DNA of 64,000 nt from the NCBI RefSeq assembly GCF_000661955.1, contig NZ_CP007597.1:3336755-3400754 (forward strand). The letters run 5' to 3'. Both the position numbers and the translations under genes were made by a program. The notes under the pieces are model-generated. The model saw only the letters and a list, made by a program, of their open reading frames with translations. It did not search any database and was not told where the DNA came from. This document shows positions 43,363-51,468 of the stretch, one piece after another; position 1 is the stretch's first letter; each line of letters begins with the position of its first letter. Source of the stretch: Stenotrophomonas rhizophila. Lineage in GTDB: Bacteria; Pseudomonadota; Gammaproteobacteria; Xanthomonadales; Xanthomonadaceae.

Positions 43363-46122
43363 ATGTTGAACCGCAAGCGCAGCGCGCTGAGTATCGCGCT
43401 GGCCGTCGCCCTGACGCCGTTGATGGCGTCGGCGCAGACCGCCGAACCCACTACCGCCACCCCGCCGAGCGGGACCGCGGCCACCAACCTGGACACCGTG
43501 CAGGTCACCGGCATCCGCCGCGGCATCGAGAACGCCATTGCGATCAAGCAGGACGCCACCTCGGTGGTCGAGGCGATTTCGGCCGAAGACATCGGCAAGC
43601 TGCCCGATGTGAGCATCGGCGAATCCATCTCGCGTCTGCCCGGCCTGGCTGCCCAGCGCGTGGCCGGCCGTGCCCAGGTGATCAGCGTGCGCGGCCTGTC
43701 GCCGGACTTCGCCACCACCCTGCTCAACGGGCGTGAAGTGGTCAGCACCGGCGACAACCGCAGCGTCGAATTCGACCAGTACCCCTCGGAACTGGTCAAC
43801 GGCGTGGTGGTCTACAAGACGCCCGATGCGGCGCTGGTCGGCCAGGGCCTGTCGGGCACCATCGACATGCAGACCGCGCGCCCGCTCAGCTTCGCCGAGC
43901 GCGTCATCGCCGTCAGCGGCCGCTACCAGAAAAGCTCGCTGGGCAAGGCGGCCAACGTGGACCCCTACGGCAACCGCTTCAGCGCCAGCTACATCGACCA
44001 GTTCATGGACAACACCTGGGGTGTTGCGATCGGCTACGCGCACAGCGATATGCCGATCCAGGAAAACCAGGTGGGCCTGTACGAGCCGTGGACCACTGAA
44101 AACACCGACAACGGCAACCGCCCCGGGCTGGCCCCGGGCACGGTGTTCTCCGACGGCATCAAGGCCCTGCGCCGCACCGGCAACACCAAGCGCGACGGCG
44201 TGATGGCCACCGTGCAGTTCCGCCCGTCCAACGTGTGGACCAGCACCCTGGATGCGTTCCACACCGAAGCCGAGCAGATCGACACCGCCAACCAGTTCGA
44301 GCTCAATCTCAGCAACTACAACGGCAACTACACCCCGGGCCTGCTGATCAGCAACCCGCAGGTCAATGCCGATGGCACCTTCACCGGTGGCGTGGCCAGC
44401 GGCGTGTATCCGCTGGTGCGCGGCATGTACAACAAGCGCAAGGACAAGATCGATGCGTTTGGCTGGAACAACGAGTTCAACTTCGAATCGGTCAAGGTGG
44501 TGGCGGACGTCAACTACTCCAAGGCCACCCGCGACGAACTGAACCTGGAAAACAACCTGCAGCTCACGCCGATGCCGCAGCTGGATACGGTGGGCGTGGT
44601 GGTGAACCCGAACGGGTTCTCGCAGATCCGCCCGGGCCTGGACTATTCCAACCCCGATGCGCTGTTCCTGACCAACACCATCTACGGCTCCGGCTACGGC
44701 AAGGTGCCGCAGGTGGAAGACCGCCTGAAGGCCGCGCGCCTGCAGGCCACCTTCGCGCTGCCCGAGGCAATGAAGTGGTTTGCCGACGTGGACGTGGGCG
44801 TCAACTACGCCGACCGCCGCAAGGACAAGACCCAGGCCGAAGGCAACATCCTGCTTGGCGACCAGGGCGATGCCAACATCGCCGGCGACCTGCAGTACCG
44901 TCCGGTCAACCTGGGCTTTGCCGGGCTGGGCAGCATTCCGGCCTGGAACGTGCCGGGCGCGGTGGACCGCTACATGGTGTTCAACCCGGTCACCAACCTG
45001 GACTACCTGATTCCCAAGGCGTGGACGGTGCAGGAGAAGACCAGCACGGCCTGGGTGCGCGCCAACATCAATACCGACATCGGCGCGGTGGGCGTGCGCG
45101 GCAACATCGGCGTGCAGATGGTGCGCACGGACCAGAGTTCGCAGTCCAACTATTTCGACCGGTCGCGCCCCGCGGGCCAGGAAGTGCTGCCGATCGATGC
45201 GGGCAAGACCTACACCGACTGGCTGCCAAGCTTGAACCTGGTGTTCATGTTCCCGCACCAGCAGACGCTGCGCTTCGCCGCGGCCAAGCAGGTGGCACGT
45301 CCGCGCGTGGACCAGATGCGCGCCGGCCTGGAGTTCGGCGTGGATACGGCCACCGGCAAGCCGGGCGGCAGCGGCGGCAATCCGCTGCTGGATCCGTGGC
45401 GCGCCAATGCGTTGGATCTGTCGTATGAAAAGTACTTCGGCGAGAAGGCCTATGTCGCGGCGGCGATCTTCTACAAGGACCTGAAGTCGTACGTGTACAC
45501 GCAGTCGCGCGACGACTACGATTTCAGCGATCTGCTGGCCAGCTACGTGATTCCGCCGGGCATGACCGCCCCGCTGCTGACCACCGGTACCTTCTCTTCG
45601 CCGGAAAACGGCAAGGGTGGCAAGCTGAAGGGCCTGGAGCTGACGGCGTCGTTCCCGCTGGACATGTTCACCGACAGCCTGCGCGGGTTCGGCGTGCAGG
45701 CCAGTGCGACGTTCAATGACAGCAACATCGAGATCCTGGACCCGGAAAGCGCGTCCAGCGTGGGCAGCGATCCGATCAGTCTGCCGGGGCTGTCCAAGCG
45801 CGTATACAACTTCACTGCGTACTACGAGCGCAGTGGGTTCGAGGCCCGCGTGAGCCAGCGTCGGCGGTCGGACTTCATCGGCGAGATCGGCAACTTCAAC
45901 GGCAACCGCACGCTGCGCTACGTGGTGGGCGAGAACGTGACCGACGCGCAGATCAGCTACACCTTCGCCGACGACAGCAGCCTGCACGGGCTGACGCTGC
46001 TGCTGCAGGGAAGCAACCTGACCAACGAGCCGTACCGCACCTATGCCGGCACCAAGGACCGCCCGCTGGAATACATCGAGTGGGGCCGCACCTACATGCT
46101 GGGCGTGAACTACAAGTTCTGA
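43363..46122 (+). CDS. TonB-dependent receptor, probably for maltodextrins
   Basis: A 919-residue outer-membrane receptor. The start is ATG at 43363 after GGGAGGGG, in a leader nearly identical to that of GH97. The signal peptide ends ASAQT, followed by a TonB-box-like stretch (LDTVQVTGIR), the plug (SISRLPGLAAQRVAGRAQVISVRGLSPDFATTLLNG) and a long 22-strand-type barrel ending in aromatic Phe (GVNYKF), as outer-membrane insertion needs. Large receptors of this size in Xanthomonadaceae import oligosaccharides. The neighbours make maltodextrin the likely ligand. It shares the 14-bp operator with the enzyme genes and is ended by the hairpin at 46149. Confidence 0.92.
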   Translation: MLNRKRSALSIALAVALTPLMASAQTAEPTTATPPSGTAATNLDTVQVTGIRRGIENAIAIKQDATSVVEAISAEDIGKLPDVSIGESISRLPGLAAQRVAGRAQVISVRGLSPDFATTLLNGREVVSTGDNRSVEFDQYPSELVNGVVVYKTPDAALVGQGLSGTIDMQTARPLSFAERVIAVSGRYQKSSLGKAANVDPYGNRFSASYIDQFMDNTWGVAIGYAHSDMPIQENQVGLYEPWTTENTDNGNRPGLAPGTVFSDGIKALRRTGNTKRDGVMATVQFRPSNVWTSTLDAFHTEAEQIDTANQFELNLSNYNGNYTPGLLISNPQVNADGTFTGGVASGVYPLVRGMYNKRKDKIDAFGWNNEFNFESVKVVADVNYSKATRDELNLENNLQLTPMPQLDTVGVVVNPNGFSQIRPGLDYSNPDALFLTNTIYGSGYGKVPQVEDRLKAARLQATFALPEAMKWFADVDVGVNYADRRKDKTQAEGNILLGDQGDANIAGDLQYRPVNLGFAGLGSIPAWNVPGAVDRYMVFNPVTNLDYLIPKAWTVQEKTSTAWVRANINTDIGAVGVRGNIGVQMVRTDQSSQSNYFDRSRPAGQEVLPIDAGKTYTDWLPSLNLVFMFPHQQTLRFAAAKQVARPRVDQMRAGLEFGVDTATGKPGGSGGNPLLDPWRANALDLSYEKYFGEKAYVAAAIFYKDLKSYVYTQSRDDYDFSDLLASYVIPPGMTAPLLTTGTFSSPENGKGGKLKGLELTASFPLDMFTDSLRGFGVQASATFNDSNIEILDPESASSVGSDPISLPGLSKRVYNFTAYYERSGFEARVSQRRRSDFIGEIGNFNGNRTLRYVVGENVTDAQISYTFADDSSLHGLTLLLQGSNLTNEPYRTYAGTKDRPLEYIEWGRTYMLGVNYKF

Positions 46123-46148
46123 TCCAGCGGTAGCTGCACCAACAGAAA

Positions 46149-46177
46149 CCCCGCTGCTTCGGCAGCGGGGTTTTTTG
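46149..46177 (+). terminator. rho-independent terminator after the receptor gene
   Basis: A perfect 9-bp stem CCCCGCTGC/GCAGCGGGG with a TTCG loop, followed by TTTTTT, 26 bases after the stop. Confidence 0.92.
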
Positions 46178-46179
46178 TT

Positions 46180-46539
46180 GTGCCATGAACGGCGGCGGCG
46201 GTCGGCGGGTCGGGCGCTGGGCCCCGATACCCTTTCCGGCGAATGTCCTCCGGCGTCGGCCTGCGGCCGCCCCCTCCCCCTTTATTTCGCCTCCAAGGGC
46301 ATCGGGACCCAACGCCCGACCCACCGACCAGCGCCAGAAAAGCCGCGCTTCCTGCTGCGCACCGCACGCCGAGCTCCGTGGCCGCCGGTTGGCCCCTGGG
46401 CAAAATAAAGGAGGAGGCCGCCACGCGGCCGGGGGACATTTGCGCCAGGGGCCTGCCGGCGGCTACGGAGCCCTTCGGATCGCGGCACGCCCGAGCGAAG
46501 ACACCACCAGATCCACATTGCCCCTGGAGCGGGGAGAAG
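46180..46539. repeat. gene-free stretch of imperfect inverted repeats
   Basis: No gene is supported. 46201-46234 and 46295-46328 form a 34-bp inverted repeat with 30 matches. A second pair links about 46238-46292 with 46399-46446 (shared GGCGAATGTCC / TTTATTT edges), and 46360-46400 resembles the complement of 46445-46490. Together these look like opposed copies of one degenerate element. Confidence 0.6.
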
Positions 46540-46572
46540 AAAAAAAAAGGGCGAGGCCATCAAGCCCCGCCC
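46540..46572 (-). terminator. rho-independent terminator after the GH13 alpha-glucosidase
   Basis: On the minus strand: stem GGGCGGGGC/GCCTCGCCC (one G-U pair), loop of six, then a run of eight T. It lies 24 bases past the stop at 46596. Confidence 0.85.
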
Positions 46573-46595
46573 TCTCAATACCACCGGAAATCGAA

Positions 46596-48209
46596 TCAGC
46601 CCAGGCGCGCGCAGTACATCGACTGCGCCGGCAGTACCAGCGTGCCGTTGTCGGCCTGGCCCACGTCCGGGCCCGGCACGTGCATCGGCTGCCAGCTGCC
46701 GGCGGGCAGCGCCACGTGCGCGGTGTCGGCCGCCAGATTGAAGGCCAGCAGCAGCGTCTCCCCCGCATGGCGGCGCTCGAACATCAGCACCGGCTCGGCC
46801 GTCTGCAGGAAGACGATGTCGCCCACCAGCAGCGTCGGCATCGTCCTGCGCCATGCCAGGAACTGGCGGAACGCGTTCAACACCGAGTGCGGGTCGTGTT
46901 CCTGCACCGCCACCGCTGCGGCGCGGTGCTCGGCCGGAATCGGCAGCCACGGCTCACCGCTGGTGAACCCTGCCAACGGCGCATCGATCCACGGCATCGG
47001 CGTGCGGCAGCCGTCGCGACCCTTGAAGTTCGGCCAGAAGGTGATGCCGTAGGGATCCTGCAGCGCCTCGAACGGCACGTCCGCCTCGCCCAGGCCCAGC
47101 TCCTCGCCCTGGTACAGGCAGATCGAACCACGCAGCGAACACAGCAGCGCCACCAGCATCCGCGCCAGCCGCGGCTGGGCCGGATGGCCGCCCCAGCGGG
47201 TCACCGCACGCTCGACGTCATGGTTGGAGATCGCCCAGCACGGCCAGCCTTCGGTCATCGTCGCTTCCAGCCGCGACACGGTGTCGCGGATGTAGCCGGC
47301 GCTGAAATCCTTCACCAGCAGCTCGAAGCTGTAGCCCATGTGCAGGCGGCCCGGCGCGGTGTACTCGGCGGTGGTGGCCAGCGAGTCCTCGGCGGAGATC
47401 TCGCCCAGGCTCACGGTGCCCGGGTACTCGTCCAGCAGCCCGCGCAGGCGCTCGATGAAGCCGATGTTCTCCGGCTGGGTGTTGTTGTAGTAGTGGTACT
47501 GGTAGGCGTACGGATTGTCCGCGCTGAAGCCACGGCCCACGCGCTTTTCCAGCGGCTTGGCCGGGTTGTCACGCAGCTGCGCGTCGTGGAAGCAGAAGTT
47601 GATCGAGTCCAGGCGGAACCCGTCCACGCCCCGGTCCAGCCAGAAGCGCACGTAGTCCAGCGTGGCCTGCTGCACCGCCGGGTTATGGAAATCCAGGTCC
47701 GGCTGGTCGGCCAGGAAGTTGTGCAGGAAGTACTGCTCCCGGCGCGGTTCCCATTGCCAGGCCACCCCGCCGAAGATCGACATCCAGTTGTTGGGCGGCG
47801 TGCCGTCCTCGCGCGGGTCGGCCCACACGTACCAGTCCGCCTTCGGATTGGTGCGGTCCTGGCGGCTCTCGCGGAACCAGGCGTGGTCGATCGAGGTGTG
47901 GCTGAACACCTGGTCGATCATCACCTTCAGGCCCAGCGCATGCGCCTTGGCCAGCAGCCGGTCGAAATCGGCCAGCGTGCCAAACAACGGGTCCACGTCG
48001 CGATGGTCGGCGATGTCGTAGCCGAAATCGGCCATCGGCGAGGTGAAGAACGGCGACACCCAGATGGCGTCCACGCCCAGCGCGGCCACGTACTCCAGCC
48101 GGTCGATGATGCCGGGCAGGTCACCGACCCCGTCGCCGTTGGCGTCGAGGAAACTGCGCGGGTAGATCTGGTAGATGACGGCACCGCGCCACCATGGAGT
48201 CTGCGACAT
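46596..48209 (-). CDS. GH13 (subfamily 23 type) alpha-glucosidase, XgtA-like
   Basis: A 537-residue cytosolic GH13 enzyme that matches in size and motifs the Xanthomonas XgtA alpha-glucosidase, which cleaves and transfers alpha-1,4-linked glucose. Start ATG at 48209 (MSQTPWWRGAVIYQIYPRSF), with GGAGGGG upstream. Catalytic residues: Asp201 (GFRLDSINF), Glu270 (SLGEISAED) and Asp331 (SNHDVERA). No signal peptide, so it should act on maltodextrins brought in by the symporter. An identical operator lies 95 bases upstream. Confidence 0.93.
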   Translation of the reverse strand: MSQTPWWRGAVIYQIYPRSFLDANGDGVGDLPGIIDRLEYVAALGVDAIWVSPFFTSPMADFGYDIADHRDVDPLFGTLADFDRLLAKAHALGLKVMIDQVFSHTSIDHAWFRESRQDRTNPKADWYVWADPREDGTPPNNWMSIFGGVAWQWEPRREQYFLHNFLADQPDLDFHNPAVQQATLDYVRFWLDRGVDGFRLDSINFCFHDAQLRDNPAKPLEKRVGRGFSADNPYAYQYHYYNNTQPENIGFIERLRGLLDEYPGTVSLGEISAEDSLATTAEYTAPGRLHMGYSFELLVKDFSAGYIRDTVSRLEATMTEGWPCWAISNHDVERAVTRWGGHPAQPRLARMLVALLCSLRGSICLYQGEELGLGEADVPFEALQDPYGITFWPNFKGRDGCRTPMPWIDAPLAGFTSGEPWLPIPAEHRAAAVAVQEHDPHSVLNAFRQFLAWRRTMPTLLVGDIVFLQTAEPVLMFERRHAGETLLLAFNLAADTAHVALPAGSWQPMHVPGPDVGQADNGTLVLPAQSMYCARLG

Positions 48210-48304
48210 CGAGGGCCCCCCTCCGGGCTTCCATGCACCCGCCGAACGGGGTGCCAAAACGAACCCGACAAGCTTAGCCCTGCACCTTCAGCGATGGCGC
48301 TGCA

Positions 48305-48318
48305 TGCATACGTATTCA
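48305..48318. promoter_or_regulatory. maltodextrin-regulon operator, site 3
   Basis: TGCATACGTATTCA, identical to the site at 40892. It lies 95 bases before the XgtA-like gene, in the divergent region shared with ispB, about 195 bases from the ispB start. Confidence 0.8.
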
Positions 48319-48480
48319 CGTCATACGCGCCGATGGCGCCCTACGGGCCGACCTGTGGGACCACCGGGCGCCGGCGTCATGGTCAGGTGCCGCCGGCCCC
48401 TCCGGCGGGCCGGATGACCGCCCGCGCGCCGGGCAGCGGGGCGCGGCCGGCCTTCGCGGGCGAAACACGACGGCACCGCC

Positions 48481-48486
48481 TATAAT
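48481..48486 (+). promoter_or_regulatory. -10 box of ispB
   Basis: A perfect TATAAT 27 bases before the ispB ATG. No convincing -35 box is seen at 16-18 bases. Confidence 0.5.
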
Positions 48487-48513
48487 TAAGGTCAAGCCTG
48501 AAAGTCAGACCGC

Positions 48514-49512
48514 ATGACCATCACCGAAGACACCCGCCCCGCGCTGGGCCTGCCCCAGATCCAGACGCTCGCCGCGACCGACATGGCCGCCGTCGATGCG
48601 CTGATTCGCCGCCGACTGTCCTCGGATGTCGTGCTGATCAACCAGATCGCCGACCACATCATCTCCGCCGGCGGCAAGCGCCTGCGGCCGATGCTGGTCA
48701 TGCTGGCCGGCCACGCGGTGGGCCAGGCCGGCCCGGAACACCACCAGCTGGCGGCGATCATCGAGTTCATCCACACCTCGACCCTGCTGCACGACGACGT
48801 GGTGGACGAATCCAACCTGCGCCGCGGCCGCAGTACCGCCAATGCCCTGTGGGGCAACGCGCCGAGCGTGCTGGTGGGCGACTTCCTGTACTCGCGCAGC
48901 TTCCAGCTGATGGTCGAACTGGACCGCATGCCGGTCATGCGGATCCTGGCCGACACCACCAACCGCATCGCCGAAGGCGAGGTGCTGCAGCTGCTGCATG
49001 TGCATAACCCTGATACCGACGAAGCGGCCTACCTGCGGGTGATCGAGCGCAAGACCGCCGTGCTGTTCGCGGCCGGCACCCGCCTGGGCGCGCTGGCCAG
49101 CGGGGTCGATGAGGCCACCCAGCAGGCGCTGTACGACTACGGCATGGCGCTGGGTTATGCCTTCCAGATTGCCGATGACGTGCTGGACTACTCGGCCAAC
49201 GCCGACGAGCTGGGCAAGAACCTGGGCGACGACCTGGCCGAGGGCAAGGCGACGCTGCCGCTGATCCACGCCATGGCGCATACCGATGCGACCACCCGCG
49301 AGCGCCTGCGTGCGATCGTGCAGAACGGCGACGCGGACGCCATGCCGGAAGTGCTGGCCGCCATCCACGCCACTGGCGGCCTGGAATACAGCCGCGCCCG
49401 CGCCGTGGAATACGCCGATGCCGCCGAACGCGCGCTTGACGGCCTGGCCGACAACGACGCCGTTGCCGCCCTGCGCGGGCTGGCCCGTTACGCGGTGCAG
49501 CGTTCGCATTGA
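48514..49512 (+). CDS. ispB: octaprenyl diphosphate synthase
   Basis: A 332-residue trans-polyprenyl synthase that builds the octaprenyl tail of ubiquinone-8 from farnesyl diphosphate and isopentenyl diphosphate. The first aspartate-rich motif is DDVVDE at 94-99, the second DDVLDY (ending near ~225), with GGKRLRP at 53-59. Length and motifs are normal for IspB. Single gene. Confidence 0.94.
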   Translation: MTITEDTRPALGLPQIQTLAATDMAAVDALIRRRLSSDVVLINQIADHIISAGGKRLRPMLVMLAGHAVGQAGPEHHQLAAIIEFIHTSTLLHDDVVDESNLRRGRSTANALWGNAPSVLVGDFLYSRSFQLMVELDRMPVMRILADTTNRIAEGEVLQLLHVHNPDTDEAAYLRVIERKTAVLFAAGTRLGALASGVDEATQQALYDYGMALGYAFQIADDVLDYSANADELGKNLGDDLAEGKATLPLIHAMAHTDATTRERLRAIVQNGDADAMPEVLAAIHATGGLEYSRARAVEYADAAERALDGLADNDAVAALRGLARYAVQRSH

Positions 49513-49551
49513 CGGGGTGTGCTGGCTGACCGCCGGCACCGGCCCTCACAG

Positions 49552-49685
49552 GTAGAGCCGACCGTTGGTCGGCTGCTCTTCCTTGTGCCACCGCGATCAC
49601 CGATACATGCACCACGCCCTGCGCGGTGCAGCCGACCAACGGTCGGCTCTACCGCCTGCCTTTGCCGACCAACGGTCGGCTCTAC
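49552..49685. repeat. three GTAG REP palindromes
   Basis: Units at 49552-49576 (GTAGAGCCGACC...), 49628-49652 (inverted) and 49664-49685 (inverted). The GTAG of the third gives the stop codon of the dienelactone hydrolase gene. Confidence 0.85.
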
Positions 49686-50482
49686 CGGCGGCGCGTCTCG
49701 AAACGCTCGTCGAAGAATTCGTCGAGCGCCTTCCAGGCGCGTTTGGCGGCGCGTTCGTTGTACAGGCAGCCCGGCGGGCTGTTGGCGTCGGCTTCGGCGA
49801 AGCAATGCACCGCGCCGCTGTAGTTGGTGAACTCCCAGTCGACCTTGGCCGCGTTCATTTCCTGCTCGAAGCTGGCGATGTCGTCCTTGCTCACGCCCTT
49901 GTCGTCAGCGCCATTGAGCACCAGCACCGACGGATGGGGGCCACCGGCCTTGGCCGGCAACGGTGAGCCCAGCCCGCCGTGCAGGCTGACCACGCCGGCC
50001 AGCGGTGCGCCGGCCCGGGCCATTTCCAGCACGGTGGTGCCGCCGAAGCAGAAGCCGACCGCACCGATCCGCGACGCATCCAACGGCGCCTTGCCGGCCT
50101 GGGCCTTGAGCACGTCGATGGCCTTCAGCGCGCGCGCCCGCAGCACGGGGCGCTCGTTGCGCAGCTTGGTCGCCACCGGCCCCGCCTCGGCGTCGGTCTT
50201 CGGGCGCACGCCCTTGCCGTACACATCGGCCACCAGCACCACGTAGTCGTCGCCGGCCAGCTGCTTGGCCTTGGCGATCGCCGAGTCGTTGACCCCCTTC
50301 CAGTTCGGCACCATCACCAGCCCGGGGCGCTTGTCGCTGTCACCGTCGTCGTAGACCAGCACGCCACTGAAGGTGGTGCCGTCCAGCTGCCATTCCACCG
50401 GCTGGGTCTTCATTGCCGCCACCGCCGGCAGCGCCACCATCCCCAACAGCACCGCCGCCCCCCACCGCCATTGCCTGACCAT
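49682..50482 (-). CDS. exported dienelactone hydrolase-family protein
   Basis: A 266-residue alpha/beta hydrolase with a signal peptide (AAVLLGMVALPAVAA). The triad of the family is complete: Cys145 (GFCFGG), Asp193 (NGADD) and His226 (GAVHCF). The natural substrate of these exported members is not known; the dienelactone label is by family. The TAG stop is part of a REP palindrome. Single gene. Confidence 0.88.
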   Translation of the reverse strand: MVRQWRWGAAVLLGMVALPAVAAMKTQPVEWQLDGTTFSGVLVYDDGDSDKRPGLVMVPNWKGVNDSAIAKAKQLAGDDYVVLVADVYGKGVRPKTDAEAGPVATKLRNERPVLRARALKAIDVLKAQAGKAPLDASRIGAVGFCFGGTTVLEMARAGAPLAGVVSLHGGLGSPLPAKAGGPHPSVLVLNGADDKGVSKDDIASFEQEMNAAKVDWEFTNYSGAVHCFAEADANSPPGCLYNERAAKRAWKALDEFFDERFETRRR

Positions 50483-50539
50483 GCGCCTGCTCCTCCGGAT
50501 AAGAACCCCGAGTGTAGGACGGCCAGGCGAACGCCCCGT

Positions 50540-50614
50540 GTAGAGCGGGGCTCTGCCCCGCTGCCGTTCCGTACCACGCGGAATCCAAAGCAGCGGGGCA
50601 GAGCCCCGCTCTAC
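50540..50614. repeat. inverted pair of GTAG REP palindromes
   Basis: GTAGAGCGGGGC...GCCCCGCTGC at 50540-50565 faces its near-perfect reverse complement at 50590-50614. The core matches the element at 31053-31077. Confidence 0.85.
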
Positions 50615-50660
50615 GAAAATCTGTCACCCTTGTCGGCCGCTTCTGCACGGACGCTGTTCC

Positions 50661-51260
50661 ATGACGCTTGTCGACCGCTTCCTCACCGGCCTGGTGCCCC
50701 GCCTGCCCGACGACGACGTCGCCATGTGGGCCTGGGCCGAAGGTGCCAGCGCCGACGACCTGCAGCGCCTGCGTGCCCGTTGGCCGCAGGTGCCCGACAG
50801 CCTGGTGGAACTGCTGGGCCGGATCGATGGCACGCATTACCGTGCCTACCCCGCCGGCGAAGTCTGCGTGCTGATGCTTGGCTCGGACGTCGGCCACTAT
50901 CCGTACTACCTGCGGTCGGTCGAACAGATCTTCGAAGACACCGCCCAGTGGGACAGCTGGGGCGAGAGCATCCGCTCGATCTACGAGGAATGGCTGGAGG
51001 AAGACGCCGACATCCTCGGCGCCGGCATCGATGCCGACCTGCCGATGGGCCAGCGCCTGTGCTTCTCGCACTGCTGCAACAACGGGGGCACCTCGGTGTT
51101 GTACCTGGATTTCGATCCCGCGCCTGGCGGCACCGTGGGCCAGGTGGTGCGCTACCTGCATGATCCGGACAGCTATGCGGTGATCGCGCCGGGTTTCGAT
51201 GCGTACCTGGAGCAGTTGATCGAGGGCGAGTACCTGTTCATGGCTGATCAGGACGGGTAA
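50661..51260 (+). CDS. SMI1/KNR4 family protein
   Basis: A 199-residue protein with the SMI1/KNR4 (SUKH) fold: RLRARWPQVPDSLVELLGRIDG, then a glycine/tyrosine-rich middle (LMLGSDVGHYPYYLRS) and SVLYLDFDPAPGGTVGQVV. SUKH proteins include immunity proteins of contact toxins, but many are lone genes of unknown role; no toxin gene is beside this one. No signal peptide. Confidence 0.8.
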   Translation: MTLVDRFLTGLVPRLPDDDVAMWAWAEGASADDLQRLRARWPQVPDSLVELLGRIDGTHYRAYPAGEVCVLMLGSDVGHYPYYLRSVEQIFEDTAQWDSWGESIRSIYEEWLEEDADILGAGIDADLPMGQRLCFSHCCNNGGTSVLYLDFDPAPGGTVGQVVRYLHDPDSYAVIAPGFDAYLEQLIEGEYLFMADQDG

Positions 51261-51323
51261 TGCGTTGAGGCCCGGGGGGATCGGGTGCGCGCGTGGGGCG
51301 CGGGGTCGTTTGCCTTGGGGGAC

Positions 51324-51468
51324 GCAGCCGGCCAACGGTCGGCCCTACGAATGGCGATGAAAGCCGACCCATCGTCCGGTGCGGCAGCCGACCAACGGTC
51401 GGCTCTACCAACGGTGACGAAGGCCGATCCACCGTCCGGTTCGGCAGCCGACCAACGGTCGGCGCTAC
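51324..51468. repeat. tandem array of three direct GTAG REPs with a 60-bp period
   Basis: Units GCAGCCGRCCAACGGTCGGC + N-CTAC start at 51324, 51384 and 51444, exactly 60 bases apart and all in one direction. The 35-base spacers (51349-51383 and 51409-51443) are also similar. The last unit gives the murD2 stop codon. Confidence 0.88.

Noticed and set aside
43153..45987. Open frame of 944 codons opposite the TonB-dependent receptor
   Set aside because: Antisense shadow; the receptor on the other strand has signal, plug, barrel and terminal Phe.
48305..48318. Operator assigned to ispB
   Set aside because: It lies about 195 bases from the ispB start but only 95 from the alpha-glucosidase start, and the same site recurs only at maltodextrin genes.
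46185..48485. Long plus-strand frame across the 46-48 kb region
   Set aside because: It crosses inverted repeats and runs antisense to a GH13 enzyme with a complete catalytic triad.
51324..51468. CRISPR-like array (repeat of about 25 bases, spacer of about 35)
   Set aside because: The repeats are GTAG REP palindromes found singly elsewhere in the window, the spacers resemble each other, and there are no cas genes.
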